A stretch of DNA of 64,000 bases from Aldehydirespirator sp965116665 (GTDB lineage Bacteria > Actinomycetota > Acidimicrobiia > Acidimicrobiales > Aldehydirespiratoraceae). The notes below the pieces were generated by a model. It was not told where the DNA came from. It was given only the letters and a program-made list of their open reading frames with translations, and did no database searches. The position numbers and the translations under genes are program-made. Location: positions 1,488,001-1,552,000 of the forward strand of contig OZ220709.1 of the NCBI GenBank assembly GCA_965116665.1. Direction: 5' to 3'. Positions 50,738 through 58,515 of the stretch are shown piece after piece (the stretch's first letter is position 1; each line of letters begins with the position of its first letter).

Positions 50738-51070
50738 CGCATCCGTTCCTCGATGCGGTAGGCGTCGTCGTCGACCTGCCCCTCATCGGAAGCGCCGTCC
50801 ACCTGGCATCGCACGGGCCACTCATCGACGGTCTCGTAGCCAATGTGGAGATCTATCAGCTTGCGGCCGGCTGACCGGAACGCCTCAAAGTCCTCTGCGA
50901 GGGGAATGCGGGCTAGGTTGCGCTGAAGGTCGTGGCGGTAGCGCTGACGCCAGTCCGGGGCGTGCATCACTCCGTAGAGGTACTCCCACACATCGTCCTT
51001 GGTGATGTTGGTCCCATACGCTGCGTGGAACTGGGCCAAGCACCAGTCAGTGACGTTGTCGCCGTCTCCT
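50738..51070 (-). pseudogene. Type ISP restriction-modification enzyme, C-terminal fragment
   Basis: About 110 residues match the segment before the C-terminus of type ISP restriction-methylation enzymes: DNVTDWCLAQFHAAYGTNITKDDVWEYLYGVMHAPDWRQRYRHDLQRNLARIP and FRSAGRKLIDLHIGYETVDEWP to YRIEERMRWG. Full-length enzymes exceed 1,500 residues and carry helicase-nuclease and methyltransferase domains, all missing here. On the 3' side the gene is cut by the IS1595 right end. On the 5' side homology fades near 51070. It is therefore a relic of a phage-defence locus. Confidence 0.75.
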
Positions 51071-51142
51071 CTTAGACGATGCCTCCAAGATCAGGGGGGA
51101 CGCCACCCGGAACGACTGAGAGCGAGGCCAACATTACAGGGG

Positions 51143-51173
51143 TTGACGTTCGGGTTGCCGCTGGTGCTATAGT
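51143..51173 (+). promoter_or_regulatory. Promoter before the structured leader
   Basis: TTGACG (51143-51148) and TATAGT (51168-51173) are 19 bp apart, and TG at 51165-51166 makes an extended -10 box. Transcription would start near 51180, about 165 nt before the NYN gene, so the hairpin region that follows must be transcribed. Confidence 0.55.
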
Positions 51174-51193
51174 CCAAGGCGATTAAACACCCG

Positions 51194-51280
51194 GACAGCT
51201 TGCCGCAAAGGCGCTGTCTGCATGAGATCCCCGGGGAGCGGCATCGCCGCTCCCCGCATTATGTACCGTCGCTGACGGTA
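51194..51280 (+). ncRNA. Three-hairpin structured leader or small RNA
   Basis: Three hairpins follow in quick order: GACAGC/GCTGTC with inner GCC/GGC (51194-51218), GGGGAGCGG/CCGCTCCCC with a 5-nt loop (51233-51255) and TACCGTC/GACGGTA with a 3-nt loop (51264-51280). The perfect 9-bp GC-rich stem of hairpin 2 is very stable. There is no U-run after any of them. The region is preceded by a promoter and followed 66 bp later by a NYN nuclease gene. It may be a cis-acting leader cut or bound by that nuclease, or an independent small RNA. Confidence 0.5.
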
Positions 51281-51345
51281 GGGATATTCCGCGATAACGC
51301 CTACACGCGGCCAATGCGGGCGTCCGTCGAGTAGTTGGAGACACT

Positions 51346-51957
51346 ATGCGTCTAGGAACTCGCATCTTCGTCGACTTCTGGAACTTCCAACTCAACTGGA
51401 ATGACCGCAGCGGCAAGGCTCAGTGTGACTGGAGGGTTCTGCCAAGCGTCCTCATGGCAGAATCCGGGAGCCTGCTCTCCGCCGCGGGTTCGACTGATGC
51501 CCTCGTTCTCGATGAGACCCTCGTCTATGCCAGCGTCAAGTCGGGTGAGGCTGACAGGAATCTAAGGCGCTGGCTGACGGGGTTCCTTGATCGCCAGCCG
51601 AGCTTCCGAGTCAAGGTTCGGGATCGTCGTGTTCGTACCGGAGGAATCTGGTGCAATTCGTGCCAAACCCAGATCGCGGAGTGCCCTCACTGTGATGCTG
51701 CCCTTGAGCGCTCACCAGAGAAGGGGATCGACGCCGCGATTGCAACGGATCTCCTCTCGCTGGCGTGGGAAGATGTGCTTGACGTGGCCATTCTCGTTTC
51801 CGGCGACTCAGACTTCGTGCCGGCGGTCGAGCGAATCCAAGAGAAGGGGCTCAAGGTTGTGAACGCCACATGGCGGAATCACGGACATGAGTTGGCCCAC
51901 GCCTGTTGGGCGTCCTTCGACTTGGACTCAGTCATTGGCCGCTTGCTTCGCGAGTGA
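51346..51957 (+). CDS. NYN-domain (LabA-like) nuclease with zinc ribbon
   Basis: The 203-residue protein has a NYN/PIN-like ribonuclease domain: IFVDFWNFQLNW (first catalytic Asp, about residue 9), KGIDAAIATDLLSLAWEDVLDVAILVSGDSDFVPAVERIQ (Asp residues at about 128, 134 and 149-151). Between these, CNSCQTQIAECPHC (about 103-116) is a zinc ribbon. NYN proteins cut RNA; several are linked to stress or phage defence. It stands alone, next to an IS1595-broken restriction gene and preceded by a structured leader, a setting that hints at defence or RNA processing. Confidence 0.82.
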   Translation: MRLGTRIFVDFWNFQLNWNDRSGKAQCDWRVLPSVLMAESGSLLSAAGSTDALVLDETLVYASVKSGEADRNLRRWLTGFLDRQPSFRVKVRDRRVRTGGIWCNSCQTQIAECPHCDAALERSPEKGIDAAIATDLLSLAWEDVLDVAILVSGDSDFVPAVERIQEKGLKVVNATWRNHGHELAHACWASFDLDSVIGRLLRE

Positions 51958-51981
51958 CGGCTCGGCTAGTGGGGGCAGCGG

Positions 51982-51987
51982 TAGCCT
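51982..51987 (+). promoter_or_regulatory. -10 box (TAGCCT) of thrS
   Basis: TAGCCT ends 8 nt before the thrS ATG, a spacing that fits a leaderless or nearly leaderless transcript. This supports 51996 as the start over the longer frame that reads through the promoter. Confidence 0.5.
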
Positions 51988-51995
51988 CGGAGGCG

Positions 51996-53984
51996 ATGTC
52001 TGCGATCACCGTGTCGCTGCCGGACGGCTCCCAGCGGGAGCTGACCGCGGGGTCCAGCGGGGCCGATCTGGCCGCCGCCATCGGCCCGCGGCTGGCCGCG
52101 GACGCAGTGGTGGCGGTGGTCGACGGCGACGAGAGGGACCTCGACGCGCCGCTGCCTGACGGGGCGTCGGTGGAGATCGTGACCTCGGGCTCGGAACGGG
52201 GCCTGCACACCCTGCGCCACTCCACCGCCCACGTGCTGGCCCAAGCGGTTCTCGACCTGTTCCCCGGCGCCACCTTCGCCATCGGGCCGCCCATCGAGCA
52301 CGGCTTCTACTACGACTTCGAACTTCCCGGCGGCGGCACCTTCTCCGACACCGACCTGGAGCGCATCGAAGCCCGGATGCGTGAGATCATCGACGCCGAC
52401 CAGCCCTTCCGGCGCGTCGAGATGGCCGCCGAGGACGCCCTGGAGCTCTTCGAGGCGCACCCCTACAAGCGGGCCATCATCGAGGCGGTCGCCCTCGGGC
52501 CGGGCGCCGACGGTGACCTGGCCTCGGAGGCGTCCGGAGGCGGCACGGTCAGCTGCTACCGCAACGACGCCGGCAACGGCGACTCCGGGGGCTTCGTCGA
52601 CCTGTGCCTCGGCCCCCACGTGCCCTCCACCGGGCGGCTCGGCCATTTTGCGCTGCAGCGGGTGAGCGGCGCCTACTGGCGGGGCAGCGAACACAACCCC
52701 ATGTTGCAGCGCATCTACGGCACGGCGTGGTCCACCCGCAAGGACCTCGCGGGCCACCTGCACCGCCTGGCCGAGGCTGAGCGGCGCGACCACCGCCGCC
52801 TGGCCGCCGAGCTCGACCTGGTGTCCTGGCCCCCTGAGTTGGGGCCGGGTCTGGCGGTGTGGCACCCCAAGGGCGCCCTGGTGCGCAAGCTGATGGAGGA
52901 CTACTCCCGCCAGCGCCACGCCGACGGCGGGTACGAGTTCGTGTTCTCGCCCCACATCGCCAAGTCGGTGCTGTGGGAGACCTCCGGGCATCTCGACTTC
53001 TACGCCGAGAGCATGTACCCGCCCATGGAGATGGACGGCACCGACTACTACCCGAAGCCGATGAACTGCCCGTTCCACGTGATGATCTACCGGTCGTCGC
53101 AGCGCAGCTACCGGGACCTGCCCATGCGGTTGTTCGAGCTCGGGGCGGTGTACCGCTACGAGCTGTCGGGCGCAGTGCACGGTCTGATGCGAAGCCGGGG
53201 CTTCACCCAGGACGACTCTCACATCTTCTGTGCCCGCGAGCATCTTGCGGCCGAGTTGGCGTCGCTGCTGGAGTTCGTTCTGAGCGTCCTGGAGGCATTC
53301 GGCTTCAGTGACTTCCAGACCAGGCTCTCCACCCGGCCCGCCGGGAAGTACGTGGGCGATGAGGCGCTCTGGGACGACGCCACCGAGGGTCTTCGGGCCG
53401 CGCTGGAGTCGGCCGGGCTCGACTATGAGACCGACGAGGGCGGAGGAGCCTTCTACGGTCCCAAGATCGACGTGGACGTGCGCGACGCCATCGGCCGGGC
53501 GTGGCAGCTCTCCACCATCCAGGTGGACTTCAACCTGCCCGAGCGCTTCGGCCTGGAATATGTGGCCGCGGACGGCTCCCGGCCCCGGCCGGTGATGATC
53601 CACCGTGCCCTGTTCGGCGCGGTGGAGCGCTTCTTCGGCGTGCTGCTGGAGCACTACGCCGGAGCGTTCCCGGCGTGGCTGGCTCCGGTGCAGGCGGCGG
53701 TGCTGCCGGTGGCAGCGGCCCACGCCGGCTACGCGGCAGAGGTCGCTGACAGGCTGCGGTCGAGGGGTTTCCGCACCGAGGTGAGCCCGGCGGAGGAGCC
53801 TCTGGGCAAGCGGGTGCGCAACGCCAAGGTGGCCAAGGTCCCCTACGTGCTGGTGGTGGGCGATGACGACACCGCCAACGGCACGGTCGGGGTCAACGCC
53901 AGGGGCGCCTCCAGACCCGAGCGCGACGTCCCGCTGGACGCTTTCGCGGGCCGCCTGGCGCAAGAGGTGGAGGCCCGTACCTGA
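51996..53984 (+). CDS. thrS: Threonyl-tRNA synthetase
   Basis: The 662-residue class II synthetase has a TGS domain (ITVSLPDGSQRELTAGSSGADLA, residues 3-60), the HxxxH editing domain (HSTAHVLAQAV, about 77-87, and LCLGPHVPSTG), and a catalytic core with zinc ligands in MNCPFHVMIY, plus the class II motif 3 region and C-terminal anticodon-binding domain (VLPVAAAHAGYAAEVADRLRSRG). It charges tRNA-Thr. The ATG at 51996 follows the TAGCCT box. The HIT gene downstream starts 2 bp after its stop, as is usual in actinobacteria. Confidence 0.93.
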   Translation: MSAITVSLPDGSQRELTAGSSGADLAAAIGPRLAADAVVAVVDGDERDLDAPLPDGASVEIVTSGSERGLHTLRHSTAHVLAQAVLDLFPGATFAIGPPIEHGFYYDFELPGGGTFSDTDLERIEARMREIIDADQPFRRVEMAAEDALELFEAHPYKRAIIEAVALGPGADGDLASEASGGGTVSCYRNDAGNGDSGGFVDLCLGPHVPSTGRLGHFALQRVSGAYWRGSEHNPMLQRIYGTAWSTRKDLAGHLHRLAEAERRDHRRLAAELDLVSWPPELGPGLAVWHPKGALVRKLMEDYSRQRHADGGYEFVFSPHIAKSVLWETSGHLDFYAESMYPPMEMDGTDYYPKPMNCPFHVMIYRSSQRSYRDLPMRLFELGAVYRYELSGAVHGLMRSRGFTQDDSHIFCAREHLAAELASLLEFVLSVLEAFGFSDFQTRLSTRPAGKYVGDEALWDDATEGLRAALESAGLDYETDEGGGAFYGPKIDVDVRDAIGRAWQLSTIQVDFNLPERFGLEYVAADGSRPRPVMIHRALFGAVERFFGVLLEHYAGAFPAWLAPVQAAVLPVAAAHAGYAAEVADRLRSRGFRTEVSPAEEPLGKRVRNAKVAKVPYVLVVGDDDTANGTVGVNARGASRPERDVPLDAFAGRLAQEVEART

Positions 53985-53985
53985 C

Positions 53986-54572
53986 ATGGTGGAGCGCCTC
54001 TGGGCCGGCTGGCGGATCCCTGCCATGATGACCGATCGTGAGGCGGCCGCAGCTGGGGTCGCCGACTCCTCAGGCACCATCCCCGGAACTGTTCCAGGAG
54101 CGGGGACCGGGCCCGACGACGAGACCGGCCAGAGCCTGTTCGAAGCCATCTTGAACTCCGGCCTGCCCGATGACAAGACCCACATCGTGCACCGGGGCGA
54201 GCGGGTCTTCGCCATCTTGAATCGCTACCCGTACTCGACGGGCCATCTGCTGATCCTTCCCTACCGCGCCGTCGGCGACCTCGAGGGTCTGGACGCCGGC
54301 GAGCGCCGAGAGCTCTGGGACACCGTCCACGACGCCGTCGCCGCGGTCAAGGCCGCCTTCTCGCCCGACGGGGTGAACGTGGGCGCCAACCTCGGGGAGG
54401 CGCCGGCCCCAGCGTCTATGACCACGTCCACATCCATGTGCTGCCTCGCTGGCGTTCCGACACCAACTTCATGACCGCACTGGCCGATGTGAGGGTCCTG
54501 CCCCAGTCGCTGCAGGACTGCTGGGAGCGCCTGACAGCCGCCTGGCCCGCTAGTGGTCCGTCGCGGAATTGA
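53986..54572 (+). pseudogene. HIT-family hydrolase, frame-shifted before the HIT motif
   Basis: The N-terminal part (MVERLWAGWR start, then FEAILNSGLPDDKTHIVHRGERVFAILNRYPYSTGHLLILPYRAVGDL) is a typical actinobacterial HIT protein. After VNVGANLGEA the frame changes, and the catalytic motif YDHVHIHVLPRW and the rest of the protein lie one frame away, ending at 54572. Adding one base near 54402 restores a single protein of about 195 residues with the HxHxHxx triad. The gene follows thrS by 2 bp, as usual for this pair in actinobacteria, where pgsA often comes next but is absent here. Confidence 0.75.
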
Positions 54573-54659
54573 TTGGGGCACCGGCGTGGTTCGGAGCCGA
54601 GGTCTCCGGCCTTCCGCGCTGCCCCAGCCGTTTCGAAGACACAGCACTAGCTCTGCCGG

Positions 54660-56900
54660 CTAGCTGCCGGCATCGTGCAGGCCGGCGAGGACCCGGTCGG
54701 GAGTAAGCGGGAAGTTGTCGAACCAGACGCCGGTGGCGTCGTGGAGAGCGGCCACCATCGCGGGGGCGTAGGGGATCATTCCCATCTCGGCCATGCCGCG
54801 GGCGCCCCAGGGGCCGTGGGGGTCGGCCAACTCCAGCACCACGCTGTCGACGTGGGTCGGTATGTCACCGATGCCGGGCATTAGGTAGGTGCTCAGCCGC
54901 ATGTGCTGCAGGCGGCCTCCCTCGGAGCGGAGGTTCTCGCTGACCGCGTAGCCGTGGGCCTGGATCACCGCGCCCTCGATCTGGCCCACCACCAGCCTCG
55001 GGTTGATCGCCTTGCCGACATCGTGGGCGCTGACCACCCGGTTCACCCGGATGTGGCCGGTGCCGGTGTCAACGGTGAGGTCGACGTGCTGGGCCACGTA
55101 GCCGTAGGTGAAGTTCGGCGAGCCGCTGCCGTCGGCGGCGTCGAGCATCTCGGTGGGAGGCGGCACGTAGCGGAACCGGCCTACCGCGGGGCGCTGGCCG
55201 TCGCGCCAGGCCTTCTCGGCCTCCTCGGCCGCGCCGAGAATCGCGTTGCCCGACATCCAGGTGAGCCGGGACGCCGAGGCCGAACCCGAGTCGCCGGAGG
55301 TGGCCGTGTCGGAGAATCGGCGCTCGATGCGGTCCGCGGGCAGGCCGGTGGCCTCGGCGGCCATCTGCACCAGCGCGGTATGGGCGCCCTGGCCCACATC
55401 GGCGCCGGCGTGGAACAGCTCGGCCCGGTCGGGCTCGTCGGAGTCCTCGCCGCCGTACAGCACGATCTCGGCCTCGCAGCGCTCGGGGAAGCCGAACGAG
55501 AACCCGACGTTCTTGAACGAGCACGCGAAACCCCGGCCCCGGCGCAGCGCCGGCGGATCGGCCGGCAGCGACGGGAACGGGCTGAAATCAGGTACCACCT
55601 CATCCGCGGTCGAATCCGCCGCCTCGGCGCAGCGGTCGATCACCTCGGGCATGGTCACACCCTCGGGCATGGGTGTCTGAGTGACGCCGATGCTGCCCTC
55701 TTGCAGAGTGTTGATACGGCGCAGCTCCACCGGGTCCATTCCCAGCGCCTCAGCCAGCTTGTTCATCTGGCACTCGGCCGCGAACGCGCCCTGGGGCCCG
55801 CCGAAGCCTCGGAAGGCGCCTGCCGGTGTGGCGTTGGTGTAGACCGCGTGACTGTCGATCTCGGCGTTGGGCACCTCGTAGGGGCCGGCCTGGTGCATGT
55901 GGCAGTTGCCCAGCACCTTGTTGGACGTGAAGTTGTAGGCCCCCGCGTCGAGCCAGGCCGTGCTCTTGACGGCGGTGATGCGGCCGTCGCTGCGGGCTCC
56001 CCAACGGGTGGTGATCCGGCCCCGGTGGCGCTTTCCGTGGCCGACGATGGACTCCTCGCGGGACCACACCGTGGCAACCGGCCGGTGGATGCCCCGCTCG
56101 TGCAGCCTGAGAGCAGCCGCCGCGAGCACGATCTGGATGGAGATGTCCTCCCGGCCGCCGAAGGCCCCGCCGATGGCCGGGTAGATCACCCGGACCCGCT
56201 CGACGGGAAGGTCGAGGGCGTGGGCGATCTGCTCCTGGTCCTCGTGGGTCCACTGGCCGGCCACCTCGACCGTCACCCGGCCCTCGTCGTCGATGTAGGC
56301 CAGCCCGGCCTCGGGCTGGAGGTAGGCGTGCTCCTGGTAGGGGAACTCGTAGGTCGACTCCACCACCACATCGGCGTCGGCCCAGCCCCGGGCCATGTCA
56401 CCCTTGCGGATCCGCAGCGAGTAGTAGAGGTTCGAGGACTTACCGTTCTCGGGATGCAGGAGCGTGTCCGAGTCCAGCGACTCGTCGATGTCGGCCAGCA
56501 CCGGCAACTGCTCCCACCGCGACTCGATGGCCGCCGCGCCGGCGCGGGCCGCTTCGGGCGACTCGGCGACCACCAGCGCCAGCCGGTCGGCCTCCCAGCG
56601 GGACACGTCGCAGGCGATGGCACTGCGGCCGCTGTGTTCGAGCCCCACGAACACGGGATGGTCGGTCATGGTGAGTCCGTACTCGTTCACCGGCACGTCG
56701 GCCGAGCCGAACACGTCCACGACGCCGTCGACGGCCCGCGCCGGGGCGAAATCGAGTTCCAGGAGCCGCGCGTGGGGCTGATCGGTGAACACGGCCATGG
56801 CCCACAGGGCGTCCGCACCGATGCGGTCGCTGCCGTAGACCGCCTGTCCCGTCAGCTTCGCCGGCCCGTCGATCCGGGCTGCCGACCGCCCGACACTCAT
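54660..56900 (-). CDS. Molybdenum hydroxylase large subunit (xanthine dehydrogenase family)
   Basis: The 746-residue protein is the molybdopterin-binding subunit of a xanthine dehydrogenase/CO-dehydrogenase-type hydroxylase. It shows VYPAIGGAFGGRED-like sequence (IYPAIGGAFGGREDI), GAFRGFGGPQGAFAAE near the molybdenum site, GADVGQGAHTALVQMAAEATG and the terminal Glu in GARGMAEMGMIP. It lacks the AYRCSFR loop that marks true CO dehydrogenase. It should hydroxylate an aromatic or purine-like substrate with electrons passed to its partner. The partner gene overlaps by 4 bp. Confidence 0.87.
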   Translation of the reverse strand: MSVGRSAARIDGPAKLTGQAVYGSDRIGADALWAMAVFTDQPHARLLELDFAPARAVDGVVDVFGSADVPVNEYGLTMTDHPVFVGLEHSGRSAIACDVSRWEADRLALVVAESPEAARAGAAAIESRWEQLPVLADIDESLDSDTLLHPENGKSSNLYYSLRIRKGDMARGWADADVVVESTYEFPYQEHAYLQPEAGLAYIDDEGRVTVEVAGQWTHEDQEQIAHALDLPVERVRVIYPAIGGAFGGREDISIQIVLAAAALRLHERGIHRPVATVWSREESIVGHGKRHRGRITTRWGARSDGRITAVKSTAWLDAGAYNFTSNKVLGNCHMHQAGPYEVPNAEIDSHAVYTNATPAGAFRGFGGPQGAFAAECQMNKLAEALGMDPVELRRINTLQEGSIGVTQTPMPEGVTMPEVIDRCAEAADSTADEVVPDFSPFPSLPADPPALRRGRGFACSFKNVGFSFGFPERCEAEIVLYGGEDSDEPDRAELFHAGADVGQGAHTALVQMAAEATGLPADRIERRFSDTATSGDSGSASASRLTWMSGNAILGAAEEAEKAWRDGQRPAVGRFRYVPPPTEMLDAADGSGSPNFTYGYVAQHVDLTVDTGTGHIRVNRVVSAHDVGKAINPRLVVGQIEGAVIQAHGYAVSENLRSEGGRLQHMRLSTYLMPGIGDIPTHVDSVVLELADPHGPWGARGMAEMGMIPYAPAMVAALHDATGVWFDNFPLTPDRVLAGLHDAGS

Positions 56901-58381
56901 GACCCGGCCGCTCCTTCGTCGTCGGCGGGTGGGCCATTGCCCACGCAGGCCTCGATGATCGAGTAGTAGCCGGTGCAGCGGCACAGGTTGCCGGCCAGGC
57001 CGTGCTCCACCTGGTCCCGGCTGGGGTTGGGTTCCTCGGCGGCGAGCATGACCGCGCTCATCACGAACCCCGGCGTGCAGAAACCGCACTGGACGCCCTC
57101 GCAGTCGGCCAGGGCCTGCTGAACCGGATGCAGGCCCCCGCTGGACGGGGCGACGCCCTCCACCGTGGTGATGGTGGCTCCGTCGGCGCGAGCCGCGGGA
57201 ACCAGGCACGACAGCACGGCCTGCCCGTCGAGATGAACGGTGCAGGCCCCGCACTCACCCTCGGCGCAGCCCTCCTTGGTGCCGGTCAGGCCGAGATCGA
57301 ATCGCAGCCAGTCGAGCAGCGTCCGGCGGGCTGCATTGGATGCCCGGCGCTCCTGGCCGTTGACGGTCGCGGTGATGGCGCTGCCGTCGGTGATCTCGCG
57401 TTGCGGTTCCCGACCCGGCCCGGAGGCTGTCGCCGCTCCGTTGGCCGCCACTAGCCGCGGGGGTCGCTCGGGCCATGTGTCGGCCTCGGTCCCGGCGGCG
57501 AGCGACAGCAGTGCCCGCCGCACGACCACCTCTACGGTGTGGCTGCGGTACTCGGCGGTGGAGCGCAGGTCGTCGATGGGAGTGACCGCGGCCCGGGCCT
57601 CGGCGGCCACCTCGGAGGCGGCCCCGGCCAGCGACCGGCCTGCCGCGATGGCGGCGGCCGCCGGCACGACCTCGATGGTGGGCCCGACGCTGCCGAGGGC
57701 CACCACCAGATCGGCCACGGTGCCGTCGCCGGCGTCGGTGACCACCGCGGCCGCGTGGACCACCGATATCGCCTGGGCCTTGCGCAGCCCGAGCTTCACG
57801 AAGATGCCGCGGCGGGCCTCGCCGAGGGCATCGAAGGAGATGCGGGTCACAAGCTCGCCCGGCTCCAGGGCGGTAGTCCGGAAACCGGTGAAGAACTCGT
57901 GGATCGCCATGGTGCGGTCGCCGCCGCCGGCCGAGGACACGGTCACGTCAGCCCCCAGCGCATACAGCGCCGAGATGGTGTCGTTGGCCGGGCTGGCGGT
58001 GACGATGTTGCCCACGATCGTGGCCCGGTTGCGAAGCTGCGGTCCTCCGACCTCCAGGCAGGCCTGCGCCAGCGGCAGCCCCACATCGAGCATCCGCTCC
58101 CACCCGACGACGTCGCCGTGGGTCACCAGCGGACCCAACTCGATCCGCCCGCCGCTCTCGGTGATGGCGTCCAGACCGTCGAGGACGCTCAGGTCGACGA
58201 GGGTGTCGATCCCGGTGCGGGCCCCGCGGCTGAGTTCCAGCAGCAGATCGGTGCCGCCGGCGATGGCCCGGGCCGCCGGGGCGTGCGCGGCCAGCACCTC
58301 CAGAGCGTCTTCCAACGACTCGGGGGCTACGTATCGTCTGATCGGATCGGCCCGTCGCTGGGCTTCGTGCAGTTGGCTCAT
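56897..58381 (-). CDS. Fused FAD/2Fe-2S subunit of the molybdenum hydroxylase
   Basis: The 494-residue protein has an FAD-binding CoxM-like domain first (YVAPESLEDALEVLAAHAPAARAIAGGTDLL, then NRATIVGNIVTASPANDT) and a 2Fe-2S domain last (about residues 340-480): GCAEGECGACTVHLDGQAVLSC is the plant-type cluster and CGFCTPGFVM with NLCRCTGY is the second. In the usual XdhA subunit the order is Fe-S then FAD, so the order here is reversed. It passes electrons from molybdenum through the clusters to FAD. tRNA-Pro is encoded 8 bp before its ATG on the same strand. Confidence 0.87.
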   Translation of the reverse strand: MSQLHEAQRRADPIRRYVAPESLEDALEVLAAHAPAARAIAGGTDLLLELSRGARTGIDTLVDLSVLDGLDAITESGGRIELGPLVTHGDVVGWERMLDVGLPLAQACLEVGGPQLRNRATIVGNIVTASPANDTISALYALGADVTVSSAGGGDRTMAIHEFFTGFRTTALEPGELVTRISFDALGEARRGIFVKLGLRKAQAISVVHAAAVVTDAGDGTVADLVVALGSVGPTIEVVPAAAAIAAGRSLAGAASEVAAEARAAVTPIDDLRSTAEYRSHTVEVVVRRALLSLAAGTEADTWPERPPRLVAANGAATASGPGREPQREITDGSAITATVNGQERRASNAARRTLLDWLRFDLGLTGTKEGCAEGECGACTVHLDGQAVLSCLVPAARADGATITTVEGVAPSSGGLHPVQQALADCEGVQCGFCTPGFVMSAVMLAAEEPNPSRDQVEHGLAGNLCRCTGYYSIIEACVGNGPPADDEGAAGS

Positions 58382-58388
58382 GGTTGGG

Positions 58389-58462
58389 TCGGGACGGCCG
58401 GATTTGAACCGGCGACCCCCTGCTCCCAAAGCAGGTGCGCTACCTGGCTGCGCCACGTCCCG
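58389..58462 (-). tRNA. tRNA-Pro (anticodon TGG)
   Basis: The minus-strand cloverleaf (74 nt) has acceptor stem CGGGACG/CGTCCCG with discriminator A, D-arm GGCGCAGCCAGGTAGCGC, anticodon stem CCTGC/GCAGG around TTTGGGA and T-arm GCCGGTTCAAATCCGGC. Anticodon TGG reads CCA and other proline codons. No CCA is encoded. The FAD/2Fe-2S gene starts 7 nt downstream, so the two are probably co-transcribed. Confidence 0.95.
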
Positions 58463-58515
58463 TGCGACGAATCAGGCTACCGATCCGGAGCAATGCCACC
58501 GCATCAAGAGATTGA

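Noticed and set aside
48440..50745. Target-site duplication of the IS1595 element
   Set aside because: The 8 bp on the left and right flanks do not match in any register I tried around the inverted repeats.
54574..54626. TGGGGCA/TGCCCCA inverted repeat between the HIT and molybdenum hydroxylase genes
   Set aside because: Arms of only 7 bp around a loop of about 39 nt are too weak to call a terminator.
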